DNA from: a virus
Virus record (IMG/VR): IMGVR_UViG_3300023170_002258
Span: 1 to 52,480 of that record
Reading direction: 5' to 3' (one strand)
Length of the DNA stretch: 52,480 bases
Position numbers and translations under genes: made by a program. The notes under the pieces are model-generated. The model was not told where the DNA came from, did not search any database, and was given only the letters and a program-made list of their open reading frames with translations. Positions 17,406-25,807 of the stretch are shown piece after piece; positions within the stretch are counted from its first letter, which is position 1; every line of letters starts with the position of its first letter.

Positions 17406-18663
17406 TGTTTTCCCTATATTGCTTTAAAAAATCTAATTCCGGAATTGCCTGATACCATTTTTCAGATCGTATTTCGTCCCAATTTTCCCATTCAGTAAGA
17501 GTATCGTTTATTAAGCTAGTTAAACTTTGCTTATTTAAAAATTCTACTGTTCCTCTTGCACTTGTTTCCCAATAAGGATCATTTTCATTAACAAATTCAG
17601 GCAACGATACAACGTAGTCGATATAATCATTCCATTTTTTTGTTACAACTTTTTTAAATTCATCAGGCAATACTTGCATACAGAAATATTTAGGATCTAA
17701 TAAATTATTAAGTCGTATGCCATTTGGTTTTACATAACCTAATTCTATCCACTCTTTATGAAAATCTGGCAAATGCCATACGTTCATTATGCTAACTGTA
17801 GGTGTTATTGTAAAGTTAACTTCAGGCGCTTGCTCTAATAACATTTGTCTATTTTTTACAATATCGTTCCATACTGTTCCACTGCGTATGTATTCTGCTC
17901 TTTCATAACTAGCATCTAAACTTGCTGCAACATTTACATTTTTGAATTTTTTCCAAAGATCGATTACATTTTGTCTTTTGTAAAACAACTGACTAAAATT
18001 AGTTGTATAGTTAATTGTCATTACTTCACTTTGGCCAGTTTCGACCCAGTAGTTCATAATATCCCAATGTACATCCGTAATAAGAGGTTCTCCGCCAGCC
18101 CAGTAAACTTCTTCTACTGTGTCTAACAAAGGCCATAGTTCATCCATAAACCCTGGTTTGTTTTTTAATTGTAAAAACTTTTGTTGATCTAATGTTCCGT
18201 ATTTTTCTAAATAATCGTCATACCAGCTAGTACTAAAAATAGGCGAACAAGATCTGCATTTCATATTACACAAATTACTAAACCTAAAATCCATGTATGT
18301 AAAATTAGGATTGTTATGAGTTCCATCTTCTTTTGTATCTAGCACTTCATCAAACTTATGTCCAAATTTGTTATTCATATTTTTTCTTAGTGTATATGCA
18401 TCTGCGTCGGCTTCAAGTTCGTAGCACCGTTTACATGTTTCACTAGGACAATCGGACAACATGTTTTTTCTTAGCTCTTTGGCAAGATTGCTGTTCCAAA
18501 GTTCTTTTATAGTACTAATATTTGTATTACCATAATTTTCTAATGCAGGATCACTTAAACAACACGGAAACGAAGTGCCGTCGGGCCATACATGCATATG
18601 TATCCACGGTGCCATGCAAAAATTTTTACTTTCTGACAGCAAGTATTCTTTGTCAATTTTCAT
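17395..18663 (-). CDS. Radical SAM protein with N-terminal twitch-type domain (4)
   Basis: A 422-residue enzyme with motif C132-x3-C136-x2-C139 (SNLCNMKCRSC) and AGGEPLI after it. The N-terminal auxiliary domain is clear: FCMAPWIHMHVWPDGTSFPC (residues 15-34), Cys35, ISTIKELWNS, then C72, C77 and C80. The PDG and ELWNS elements are classic SPASM-domain features in an N-terminal position. It overlaps neighbours by about 11 bases on each side. The substrate is unknown. Confidence 0.88.
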   Translation of the reverse strand: MKIDKEYLLSESKNFCMAPWIHMHVWPDGTSFPCCLSDPALENYGNTNISTIKELWNSNLAKELRKNMLSDCPSETCKRCYELEADADAYTLRKNMNNKFGHKFDEVLDTKEDGTHNNPNFTYMDFRFSNLCNMKCRSCSPIFSTSWYDDYLEKYGTLDQQKFLQLKNKPGFMDELWPLLDTVEEVYWAGGEPLITDVHWDIMNYWVETGQSEVMTINYTTNFSQLFYKRQNVIDLWKKFKNVNVAASLDASYERAEYIRSGTVWNDIVKNRQMLLEQAPEVNFTITPTVSIMNVWHLPDFHKEWIELGYVKPNGIRLNNLLDPKYFCMQVLPDEFKKVVTKKWNDYIDYVVSLPEFVNENDPYWETSARGTVEFLNKQSLTSLINDTLTEWENWDEIRSEKWYQAIPELDFLKQYRENNER

Positions 18664-19957
18664 GTTTTTCTTTATCCAATTCGAATATATGTTTGTTTAA
18701 CCTGTCAAACGTCACACGCCAATCTGTCTTGCGACTTTTATCTAACGTGTCATTATAGTGTACAAATTTTTTTCTTAATTCTTTTGCATGTTCTTCTGTA
18801 TGAAAATCGCTTTCTAAAAATTTTATAATTTGAGTTAATCCATGCTTCCAATAAGTATTATCAATCTCAGAATTTTCATTTAAGTACATACTTAATTTAT
18901 TTATAACATAATTTTTATTGGCTTTTGGCAAAATACGAGCGTCTAGATATTTTGGATTTTCTAATATAATAGGACTCCAAATATATACTCGCTCAGACTC
19001 TGCTTTATGATATGATCGATGTAACTTTACCCAATCAATTATATTAGTTATATTGTCATAATTATATACTTGAAATACAGTGTAGTGTTTAATTATCCAG
19101 TTAGTAGGAAACTTGTAGTACAACTTCACAATATTTTCTTCTACGTGTTTCCATTGAGTAGGATATCGTATATAATGATTTCTTTCAAACACATCGTCTA
19201 TACTAATCTGTATTTCGCCATGTTTAAATTTACTCATAGTGTTGAAAAATTCTTCGTTGTAGTTTGTTAAATTAGTAGTAAGTGCAATATAACAATCAGT
19301 ATTACCGCTATCTAAAATATAATTCATAATTTCTATATTTTTTGCTATCAGAGTAGGTTCTCCACCAGTTAAATATAGTCTTTTTAATGAAGGTGCTAAT
19401 TTTTCTATTGTACTTAAAAACGTAGGATTTTCCCACCAACGCCATTCTTGTTGGTCTGCCAAATTGACTTCTTTGCTCCATTCTTCCAAGAGCCAATCAT
19501 TTTCAGATTGTTGTTTGATTAGTTTGTGTCTTTCATCTCTTATACGATCGCTACTTAAACTCCAACAACTGTTGCATCTCAGATTACAAAAATTTCCTAG
19601 TCTTAGTTCTAAACTACTAGGCAATGGAGGATCAACTTTTTTAATTTCTTTTAAGTTATAATCTGCATGTTTAAATTCTTGCCATGCACTTTGCCTAGAA
19701 CTTTGTACCCCGATATCTTCTAAACGCCAGCATACATCACACGCAGAAGGACGTTCACCGTTTAACATTTGCCGACGAACATTTTTCATATATTCACTGT
19801 TCCAGATTTCTTCGATTGAATTTGTTCCAAAATTCAATTCTTTTTTGTCCGAGCCATGAACATGTAGATTTTCGTTTATACTACAGCATAACTTAACACT
19901 ACCTTCGGTATTGCTGTTTAAATTTACAAAAGGATATAGGCAAAATGTATTGCTCAA
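18653..19957 (-). CDS. Radical SAM protein with N-terminal twitch-type domain (5), TTG start
   Basis: A 434-residue enzyme with motif C124-x3-C128-x2-C131 (GNFCNLRCNSC) and LTGGEPTLI. The N-terminal cluster Cys are C6, C24-C25 and C73/C76 (CDVCW), with SIEEIWNSEYMKN between. Translation must start at TTG 19957: no ATG lies before the Cys6 segment, the TTG overlaps the previous gene's TGA (TTGA), and GGAG stands at 19965-19968, seven bases upstream. This points to coupled translation. Confidence 0.87.
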   Translation of the reverse strand: MSNTFCLYPFVNLNSNTEGSVKLCCSINENLHVHGSDKKELNFGTNSIEEIWNSEYMKNVRRQMLNGERPSACDVCWRLEDIGVQSSRQSAWQEFKHADYNLKEIKKVDPPLPSSLELRLGNFCNLRCNSCWSLSSDRIRDERHKLIKQQSENDWLLEEWSKEVNLADQQEWRWWENPTFLSTIEKLAPSLKRLYLTGGEPTLIAKNIEIMNYILDSGNTDCYIALTTNLTNYNEEFFNTMSKFKHGEIQISIDDVFERNHYIRYPTQWKHVEENIVKLYYKFPTNWIIKHYTVFQVYNYDNITNIIDWVKLHRSYHKAESERVYIWSPIILENPKYLDARILPKANKNYVINKLSMYLNENSEIDNTYWKHGLTQIIKFLESDFHTEEHAKELRKKFVHYNDTLDKSRKTDWRVTFDRLNKHIFELDKEKHEN

Positions 19958-21609
19958 CTATAATCTCCAATTAATATATCTTTCGAATATATTTTTGTGG
20001 AATAGTTATTTATTTTTCTGTAATTTATCAATGATTCTGCTAATTTCGGATGATGCCAAACAAAATCGTCTTCGTAATGAAATTCAATCGGTGCAGATTT
20101 CATCATTGCTTTTTTAACATCATCGTTATATCCCATGTTATTGATATCAAACAATGTACTACACAAGTCATAATAATCTTTCATTTCCGGAAACACTTTT
20201 AAAAAATTTGTTCCTCTTCGTTTGTCTGTTCCTCTAATAAAAAGAAACCAATTTCTTCTAGCATCGTCAATTTGCCGAGGTTCTAGGTAATGATCTGTGT
20301 TTACTTTTGAACGCTTTTCTTTAATTTCGTTCCAATATTGTTGCACTCTTTTCCAAATTTTAATTTCCTCGTCACTAAAAAAATTAAAATATTGATCTGC
20401 ATGTTCTTCTTCGGCAAACTGTTCCCAGTTTGATCGCCATGCAAACATATCAAAAAACTGGTCAATTTTATCAAAGTAATGATCATACGAATCAGGTAAA
20501 CCAATTAGCGTCCAATGATTTGGTTCAGTACAATGTGGTGTGTCAAATGTAATTTTAGGAAAACGCTTACCTCTTTGTAAATCAATACGCCATTCAATAA
20601 TTTTTTCTAAAAACTCCACATAGCTTGTTACACACATAATATTAAATGTGTTCATAATTTTAATTCCATTAAATTTATCGACGCTATGGTAGCTCATTTC
20701 TTTCATTATAGTTCTTAAGTTAGTTTCAAAGAGTTCCAAGTCTAATCCATTTCTGGTATAAGACGCACGTTCTCCCCAACTTTCAACACTACTAAAAATT
20801 TGGAAATTTTTGATTTTATTGTCATCTATCAGTCCATTAACAATAGTACATAATCTCTTAACTAATTTGTTTTTTACATTAAGATTTGTATTAAGTTGTA
20901 CAATCATATCTGCGCATTCGTTTGTTTTCTCTAATCTATCTAAAAATTTCCAAACGTTTTGCTGCAGTAGCGGCTCACCGCCTGTGATACGAATTACTTT
21001 TAAAGATTTGCGAAGCTCAGGCCACCATTTCCAAAATGCGTCTACATATGGATTATCTTCTTCTGGATAGATTTTTTCGTCTAATACCTGTAAGTGATCT
21101 GCAAATTCCAACGGACCGTTATCGTTCATTTCTTTCATCCATGCACTACTAGCTTTAGGATGACAGTACGCACATTTCATATTACATTCGTTACCGAAGC
21201 TAATTTCTAAGTATGTAGGACGATATGTGTGATCCCAGCCATTCTCTTTAATTTTTTCATGTGCATCCGGTGTAAGTAATATCTCGTTTTTACTTTTAAT
21301 TATTCTGTCGCTAATATACTCATTTCCCATATCTTCAACACGCCAACAATAATTACATTCGCTAGGACGTTTGCCTGTTAGCATTTCTTTTCGACGAGCA
21401 ATTTTGTGCTTAGTATTATGTAATGCACTCGGATTGTCTTTAATTTCACTTAGTTGAATTTGATGAGGTAGCGGATGATAACAACTATGCGTTTGCCCAC
21501 TTTGTAGATATATTGTACTAGTAAAAAATTTTGCAGTACACATTGTATCGCACTGATAAATTTCTTTCATATTTTCACGTTCGGAATAATAGTCTATGTT
21601 TTTATACAT
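19954..21609 (-). CDS. Radical SAM protein with N-terminal twitch-type domain (6)
   Basis: A 551-residue enzyme with motif C142-x3-C146-x2-C149 (GNECNMKCAYC) and ITGGEPLLQ. The N-terminal Cys are C20, C24, C43 and C85/C88 (CNYCW), and the spacing departs from genes 1, 4 and 5 (no CC pair). It is a close paralogue of gene 7: NPYVDAFWKWWPEL is identical and the DNA for it holds a 38-base exact repeat. Extra length lies at the C-terminus (HDKRR/TDKRRGTNFLKVFPE-type block). The start overlaps gene 7's stop by 8 bases. Confidence 0.87.
   Translation of the reverse strand: MYKNIDYYSERENMKEIYQCDTMCTAKFFTSTIYLQSGQTHSCYHPLPHQIQLSEIKDNPSALHNTKHKIARRKEMLTGKRPSECNYCWRVEDMGNEYISDRIIKSKNEILLTPDAHEKIKENGWDHTYRPTYLEISFGNECNMKCAYCHPKASSAWMKEMNDNGPLEFADHLQVLDEKIYPEEDNPYVDAFWKWWPELRKSLKVIRITGGEPLLQQNVWKFLDRLEKTNECADMIVQLNTNLNVKNKLVKRLCTIVNGLIDDNKIKNFQIFSSVESWGERASYTRNGLDLELFETNLRTIMKEMSYHSVDKFNGIKIMNTFNIMCVTSYVEFLEKIIEWRIDLQRGKRFPKITFDTPHCTEPNHWTLIGLPDSYDHYFDKIDQFFDMFAWRSNWEQFAEEEHADQYFNFFSDEEIKIWKRVQQYWNEIKEKRSKVNTDHYLEPRQIDDARRNWFLFIRGTDKRRGTNFLKVFPEMKDYYDLCSTLFDINNMGYNDDVKKAMMKSAPIEFHYEDDFVWHHPKLAESLINYRKINNYSTKIYSKDILIGDYS
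19965..19968 (-). promoter_or_regulatory. Ribosome binding site (GGAG) for a TTG start
   Basis: GGAG seven bases before TTG 19957, inside the end of the upstream radical SAM gene; it decides the non-ATG start. Confidence 0.55.
21017..21054. repeat. 38-base exact direct repeat, copy 1
   Basis: The sequence 21017-21054 is identical to 22431-22468. It lies in radical SAM gene 6 and encodes the NPYVDAFWKWWPEL segment. The copies are 1414 bases apart. Confidence 0.9.
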
Positions 21610-23062
21610 TATACTTTTCTTTCCATTCTAAAAATGTATCAGTAAATTCTGGAAAAACATTTTTGAAATTCGTATTTCTTCTTTTGTCGTGTTCTTGAAA
21701 AAATCTAACAAAATTTTCTTCTGCTTCTTCTCGTTCAGTTGAATTATCGAATCCTTGTTTCATAAATTCAATGCTTCTGTCAAATCTTTCAATTTGGTGC
21801 GGCTTAAACCCAACCCATCTGCTTTCTCTGTGTTTATCCGTATTTGCTTTCATAAAATCTAAAGCGTCATCAGCATAGTGCCAGTATTTCTCAGGAGTGA
21901 GCTGTAAACTTTGCCAATGAGGATATCTCAACATAGGAGTATCAATGAATACTTTATGATGTCCATAAACAATAATATTTCCGTTTTTATCACGTCTGCT
22001 TTTACTAACATTATGAACTCGTTGTAGTTCTAATATACCTTTTAATAACTTTTGTATACTAGGCAAACTTAACATATTAAATGTGACAATAAATGTAACA
22101 AGGCCTTCGTCTACTCTACTTAGATAATTATGAACATTATTCCACATACGATCAAAATCTAATCCATGTCTGATGTACTCTGCTTGATCACCCCAGCCAT
22201 CTAAACTGACAAATATTCTAAAACGTTTTAATTTTTTGTGTTCACTAATAAAGCTAACTTTATCAACAAAATTATTCCACAGCTTGTCAGGAACACTAGC
22301 ATTAGTAGTTACTGCTATTTCTAAATCTTCTCGTGGATTATCGATAACATGATCTAATACACGAAATGTATTTTTATCCATCAAAGGCTCGCCGCCTGTC
22401 ATTCTGAAGTTCTGTAGTTTAGGATATAATTCAGGCCACCATTTCCAAAATGCGTCTACATATGGATTTTCTTCTCTATTTGGAATCGGATATTGATTAA
22501 TTTGTTTAAAATAATCTATACTATTATGAGGAACAATTGTAGGATAAGGTCCATTTTGTTCGATATCTTCTGCCCACTTTGAACTTAAATGCGGACTACA
22601 ATAGCTACATGCTAAGTTACATGCGTGATTAAAATTAATTTCCATAAAACGAGGCTCAATATCCCCATCGGGTCCTTTTTCCAATACATCATCCCATCCA
22701 GCTTGTGCCCATGGCTCCGACGAACGATAATGTCGATCACTTAAAAAGTCTCGGCCCATCGATTCAATATTCCAACAGTAACTACATCCGTCAGGCTTTT
22801 CACCTCGCATCATCATATTACGTTGTTCTTTTTTCTCAGGAGTATTATGCAAACCTTTTGGATTATTAACAATATTTTTTGGATCAATTTTATGTATTGG
22901 AGGCAAGAAGCAACTGTTAGTTGTTCCATTGGTTAAATGAATACTAGTCCATAGCCATTTTGCCATGCACATACTTGGACTAATTTTATTTAATTCTGGA
23001 GCAATTTTTTCTGCTGCTATTTGTGGATCTGGATCTACTTCGAAATTATTTTTATTTGTCAT
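21602..23062 (-). CDS. Radical SAM protein with N-terminal twitch-type domain (7)
   Basis: A 486-residue enzyme with motif C148-x3-C152-x2-C155 (NHACNLACSYC) and MTGGEPLMD. The N-terminal Cys are C32, C51 and C93/C96 (CSYCW). It is paralogous to gene 6, sharing the LHNT, CxYCW, YCxPxxSxxW, PYVDAFWKWWPEL and HDKRRNTNFKNVFPEF segments. It is the first of the seven radical SAM genes in transcription order, directly after the nucleotidyltransferase-cupin fusion, which it overlaps by four bases (ATGA). Confidence 0.88.
   Translation of the reverse strand: MTNKNNFEVDPDPQIAAEKIAPELNKISPSMCMAKWLWTSIHLTNGTTNSCFLPPIHKIDPKNIVNNPKGLHNTPEKKEQRNMMMRGEKPDGCSYCWNIESMGRDFLSDRHYRSSEPWAQAGWDDVLEKGPDGDIEPRFMEINFNHACNLACSYCSPHLSSKWAEDIEQNGPYPTIVPHNSIDYFKQINQYPIPNREENPYVDAFWKWWPELYPKLQNFRMTGGEPLMDKNTFRVLDHVIDNPREDLEIAVTTNASVPDKLWNNFVDKVSFISEHKKLKRFRIFVSLDGWGDQAEYIRHGLDFDRMWNNVHNYLSRVDEGLVTFIVTFNMLSLPSIQKLLKGILELQRVHNVSKSRRDKNGNIIVYGHHKVFIDTPMLRYPHWQSLQLTPEKYWHYADDALDFMKANTDKHRESRWVGFKPHQIERFDRSIEFMKQGFDNSTEREEAEENFVRFFQEHDKRRNTNFKNVFPEFTDTFLEWKEKYNV
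22431..22468. repeat. 38-base exact direct repeat, copy 2
   Basis: Second copy of the 38-base repeat, at the matching place in radical SAM gene 7. Flanking bases diverge quickly, which suggests strong protein constraint or recent exchange between the paralogues. Confidence 0.9.
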
Positions 23063-23829
23063 TTTCTTTCTATATCCTCTTCAACACAACGAGTCCCAAA
23101 TTGTACTTCTAATATATGTGCTGGTATGTTGCCTTTGTTTGTGGTTTTGTGCCACCAGTTTGGTCTTATTAAAAAATCTGTGTGTTGTGTTAGTCCTTGT
23201 ATTTGCCACTGACCATTTGGGAATTCTAAATCAATCCATACTTCACCTTGTAGTACATACCAATGTTCACTTCTATCTTTGTGTCTTTGATTACTTAAAC
23301 TGCATCCAGGGTTAATAACAAGTTCTTTAACTTTTATTCCTTCTTGCGGTTGTTTATCATCTAACACACGCCAGTAACCCCAGTCTCTTTCTGTCTTATT
23401 AGTTTTCCATTTATCTAGTATCCAACTGCTAGAGTTTTGCTTGTGTTCACCTCCTACACCAAAAGCAAACGTAACATCGGGATGATTTTTATAACGAAGA
23501 TATTCAGGAGTTGTTGTATCATTACGATCTCCACCATTTGCAAATACTATTTCATTATCTGTGCTATTTAATATTTGTTGAATTGCATCGCAAGCACTAC
23601 CATCTGTATCATCAAACTCAATGGTATGGTTTACATATTCTAATGCTTCGACAATTATTTTTCTTTCAGACAATGGAAGAAATGCATATCCTTTTTTTCT
23701 AGAAAGCCACTCATCACTATTAAGTCCAACAATCAAACTATCTCCAAGGCGGCGAGCTTCTTTTAAATATGAAATATGACCGCTGTGCAACGGATCAAAT
23801 CCTCCAGTGACAAGTACAGTTTTTTTCAT
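23059..23829 (-). CDS. Cytidylyltransferase-type nucleotidyltransferase fused to a mannose-6-phosphate-isomerase-type cupin
   Basis: A 256-residue fusion. Residues 1-135 carry the nucleotidyltransferase motif GGFDPLHSGH (9-18) and LSERKIIVEAL, as in RfaE/TagD/glycerol-phosphate cytidylyltransferases. Residues 165-256 match the type II phosphomannose isomerase cupin: VKELVINPGCSLSNQRHKDR, then SEHWYVLQGEVW and HILEVQFGTRCVEEDIERK. That cupin normally forms the C-terminus of ManC, so the pairing with a TagD-type domain is uncommon. The product should be an NDP- or CDP-linked sugar precursor. It ends four bases into the first radical SAM gene. Confidence 0.86.
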   Translation of the reverse strand: MKKTVLVTGGFDPLHSGHISYLKEARRLGDSLIVGLNSDEWLSRKKGYAFLPLSERKIIVEALEYVNHTIEFDDTDGSACDAIQQILNSTDNEIVFANGGDRNDTTTPEYLRYKNHPDVTFAFGVGGEHKQNSSSWILDKWKTNKTERDWGYWRVLDDKQPQEGIKVKELVINPGCSLSNQRHKDRSEHWYVLQGEVWIDLEFPNGQWQIQGLTQHTDFLIRPNWWHKTTNKGNIPAHILEVQFGTRCVEEDIERK

Positions 23830-24813
23830 TTAACTTTCAATCGAATCTTTAACCTGATCTTCTCGAATTTGAGGGCCTAGTCTACTAGGATTGCGATATA
23901 CTGTTTTCCAAAAACGTGACCCTTCTACTCCGACATCAGCTATTTCTAAATCTAGTTTACCACGCAGTTCACTGCCTAGTTCTAGTGTACGAGCTTTAAG
24001 TTTTTCTGGACACCAACTAACGCCTGTACGTGGACATAATTCAACTCCGTCTGCAAATTCAGGTAATAATTCTGTGTTAAAATAATTACTTAACCAATCA
24101 AAGTCACGGACATTTCTCCAATCCCAATCGTGTCGTGTAATATTTGTCATATATGCACCAAGACGTGCACCGTAAATAGCCCATAGTCCGTTTGTTGTAT
24201 CTTCCCCGATTGTCATCCATACCATTAAACGTCTGTAGTTTTCTCTAAAAATTTGTTTAAGTTTCTCAGGAGGAACAACATCGCCGTTTTCTAACCCCAT
24301 TTTAACACCTTCACGGAAACCAGCACGCCATGCTTGTAGAGGACTACCATTATTATGTACCCAACTATACCAATTGTTCATTTGTACATAATGAATATTC
24401 CAGCAAAAATCTACTTGTGCACGTTTATCGCTTTCAGGTGCCGCTTCATGTGTACGCATTCGATTCACAACATCTACGGGCCACATTTTAATCCCGCCGT
24501 TGCCGTATACCAATCCGTTTACTACATTTTTTGCTGCAAAACTAATAACGTGGTTTGCGCCCACTTTATCCATATCTAACTCAATATTAAAAAAATCGTC
24601 GTTAACAATATTATCAGCATCTACTGTAATGAAACGTTCGGTTTCACTCAGTGCTGCGGCAGCTTTGTGTGCTGCATCGCTTCCCCAAACACCATGACTA
24701 CGTTTGGCCCAGGGACACTTTTCTAGTAGATCTGCATAGTTTTCATCTGCATTAGGTTCATCATAGCTAATATATACTATGTCAAAATCATTTATACTAA
24801 CAATGTTAGACAT
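23830..24813 (-). CDS. GT-A glycosyltransferase-like protein (1)
   Basis: A protein of 327 residues from ATG 24813, chosen because GAGGA lies at 24822-24826, eight bases upstream; TTG 24828 would extend it by five. FITVDADNIV has the Asp-x-Asp metal motif of GT-A enzymes, and YGNGGIKMWPVDVV resembles the acceptor-side loop. I cannot place it in a CAZy family. Its stop directly abuts the ATG of the nucleotidyltransferase-cupin gene. Confidence 0.72.
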   Translation of the reverse strand: MSNIVSINDFDIVYISYDEPNADENYADLLEKCPWAKRSHGVWGSDAAHKAAAALSETERFITVDADNIVNDDFFNIELDMDKVGANHVISFAAKNVVNGLVYGNGGIKMWPVDVVNRMRTHEAAPESDKRAQVDFCWNIHYVQMNNWYSWVHNNGSPLQAWRAGFREGVKMGLENGDVVPPEKLKQIFRENYRRLMVWMTIGEDTTNGLWAIYGARLGAYMTNITRHDWDWRNVRDFDWLSNYFNTELLPEFADGVELCPRTGVSWCPEKLKARTLELGSELRGKLDLEIADVGVEGSRFWKTVYRNPSRLGPQIREDQVKDSIES

Positions 24814-25807
24814 TTTCCAATTCCTCAATTTTGAAAGTAATATTTTTACCTTCAGGACCTAGTAATATTTTACAAGTTGTAGGGTCAACTTTTGTTTTTA
24901 CAATATATTCTTGATTGTATCCAATACTAGTAAACGGTATAGTAATACTGTCTAATAATATATTCGGATTGTTTCCAGTCAAAAACATATTAATATCTTT
25001 ATATATTTTATGTTCGTGCGGATCGTTAAAGTTACTACGTATAATCCAACCTTGTGTACTTGGACTTACACTAAATGTTGCAAAATTTTCTACTTTACTA
25101 TCGTAAATATTAGTATGAAATCTTTTGTTGTTTTGTGCTAGTCCATAGTCTACTGTAACATAGTTTTGTTTAATTTTCAACCCATAACTTCTAAAAATTC
25201 TACGGGTTAAAATATCAATATCTGCAAGTGCAATTGTGTTTCGTAAATTAGAAAAATCAAAAAGTATATATCCTTTTTCAATTAAATCTACTGGATCAAT
25301 TTCTATAGTTTCTAACAATCTTATTGGGTTATTTTTTTCAACAATATAAAGTACAATTTTTTCGTAAGCATTATCTCGTTGAATTTTAACTTCACTAGAA
25401 TTAACTTTTCCTGTTAGCTGATATATTAAATCTGTACTAACATTTACTTCAACTTTGTAGTCCGACAAATATAACACAACGTTAAGATCTTTATTTACCG
25501 TTGGTTTAACTTTTGGTAGTTTACTTAAATAATTTTCTGCTTGTTTTATTCTGAGATAATTTTTCTTTTCGACAAGTTTAAATCCGTCTACTAGATCAGC
25601 AACAACATACTTTTTAGTATTTTTAACACCTTTCATAAGATCCATAACAACAGGATCAGTTGTTTTTAGATAAGGGTCGTGTAACTGTTCTCTAACTTTA
25701 TTAGAGATAGCGGTAATTTCTCCTGACCACTCGTCAAAATACACATAAAAATTATGCGGCTTCGATGGTGCTTTGACTTGTTCTATTAAACTTATTTCTG
25801 AGGTCAT
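24806..25807 (-). CDS. Hypothetical protein (333 aa)
   Basis: No family recognised. The protein begins with a region holding FYVYFDEWSGEITAI and HDPYLKTTDPVVMDLM, followed by a part predicted to be rich in beta strands and Asn, with many alternating hydrophobic residues. There is no signal peptide or membrane segment. The opening recalls virion-associated proteins more than enzymes. It sits between glycosyltransferase-like genes, overlapping the upstream one by 56 bases and the downstream one by 8, so it is translated with them. It could be the protein acceptor of the glycan, but that is a guess. Confidence 0.7.
   Translation of the reverse strand: MTSEISLIEQVKAPSKPHNFYVYFDEWSGEITAISNKVREQLHDPYLKTTDPVVMDLMKGVKNTKKYVVADLVDGFKLVEKKNYLRIKQAENYLSKLPKVKPTVNKDLNVVLYLSDYKVEVNVSTDLIYQLTGKVNSSEVKIQRDNAYEKIVLYIVEKNNPIRLLETIEIDPVDLIEKGYILFDFSNLRNTIALADIDILTRRIFRSYGLKIKQNYVTVDYGLAQNNKRFHTNIYDSKVENFATFSVSPSTQGWIIRSNFNDPHEHKIYKDINMFLTGNNPNILLDSITIPFTSIGYNQEYIVKTKVDPTTCKILLGPEGKNITFKIEELENV
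24822..24826 (-). promoter_or_regulatory. Ribosome binding site (GAGGA) deciding the start at 24813
   Basis: GAGGA eight bases before ATG 24813. An upstream TTG at 24828 overlaps this site and is therefore less likely to be used. Confidence 0.5.
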
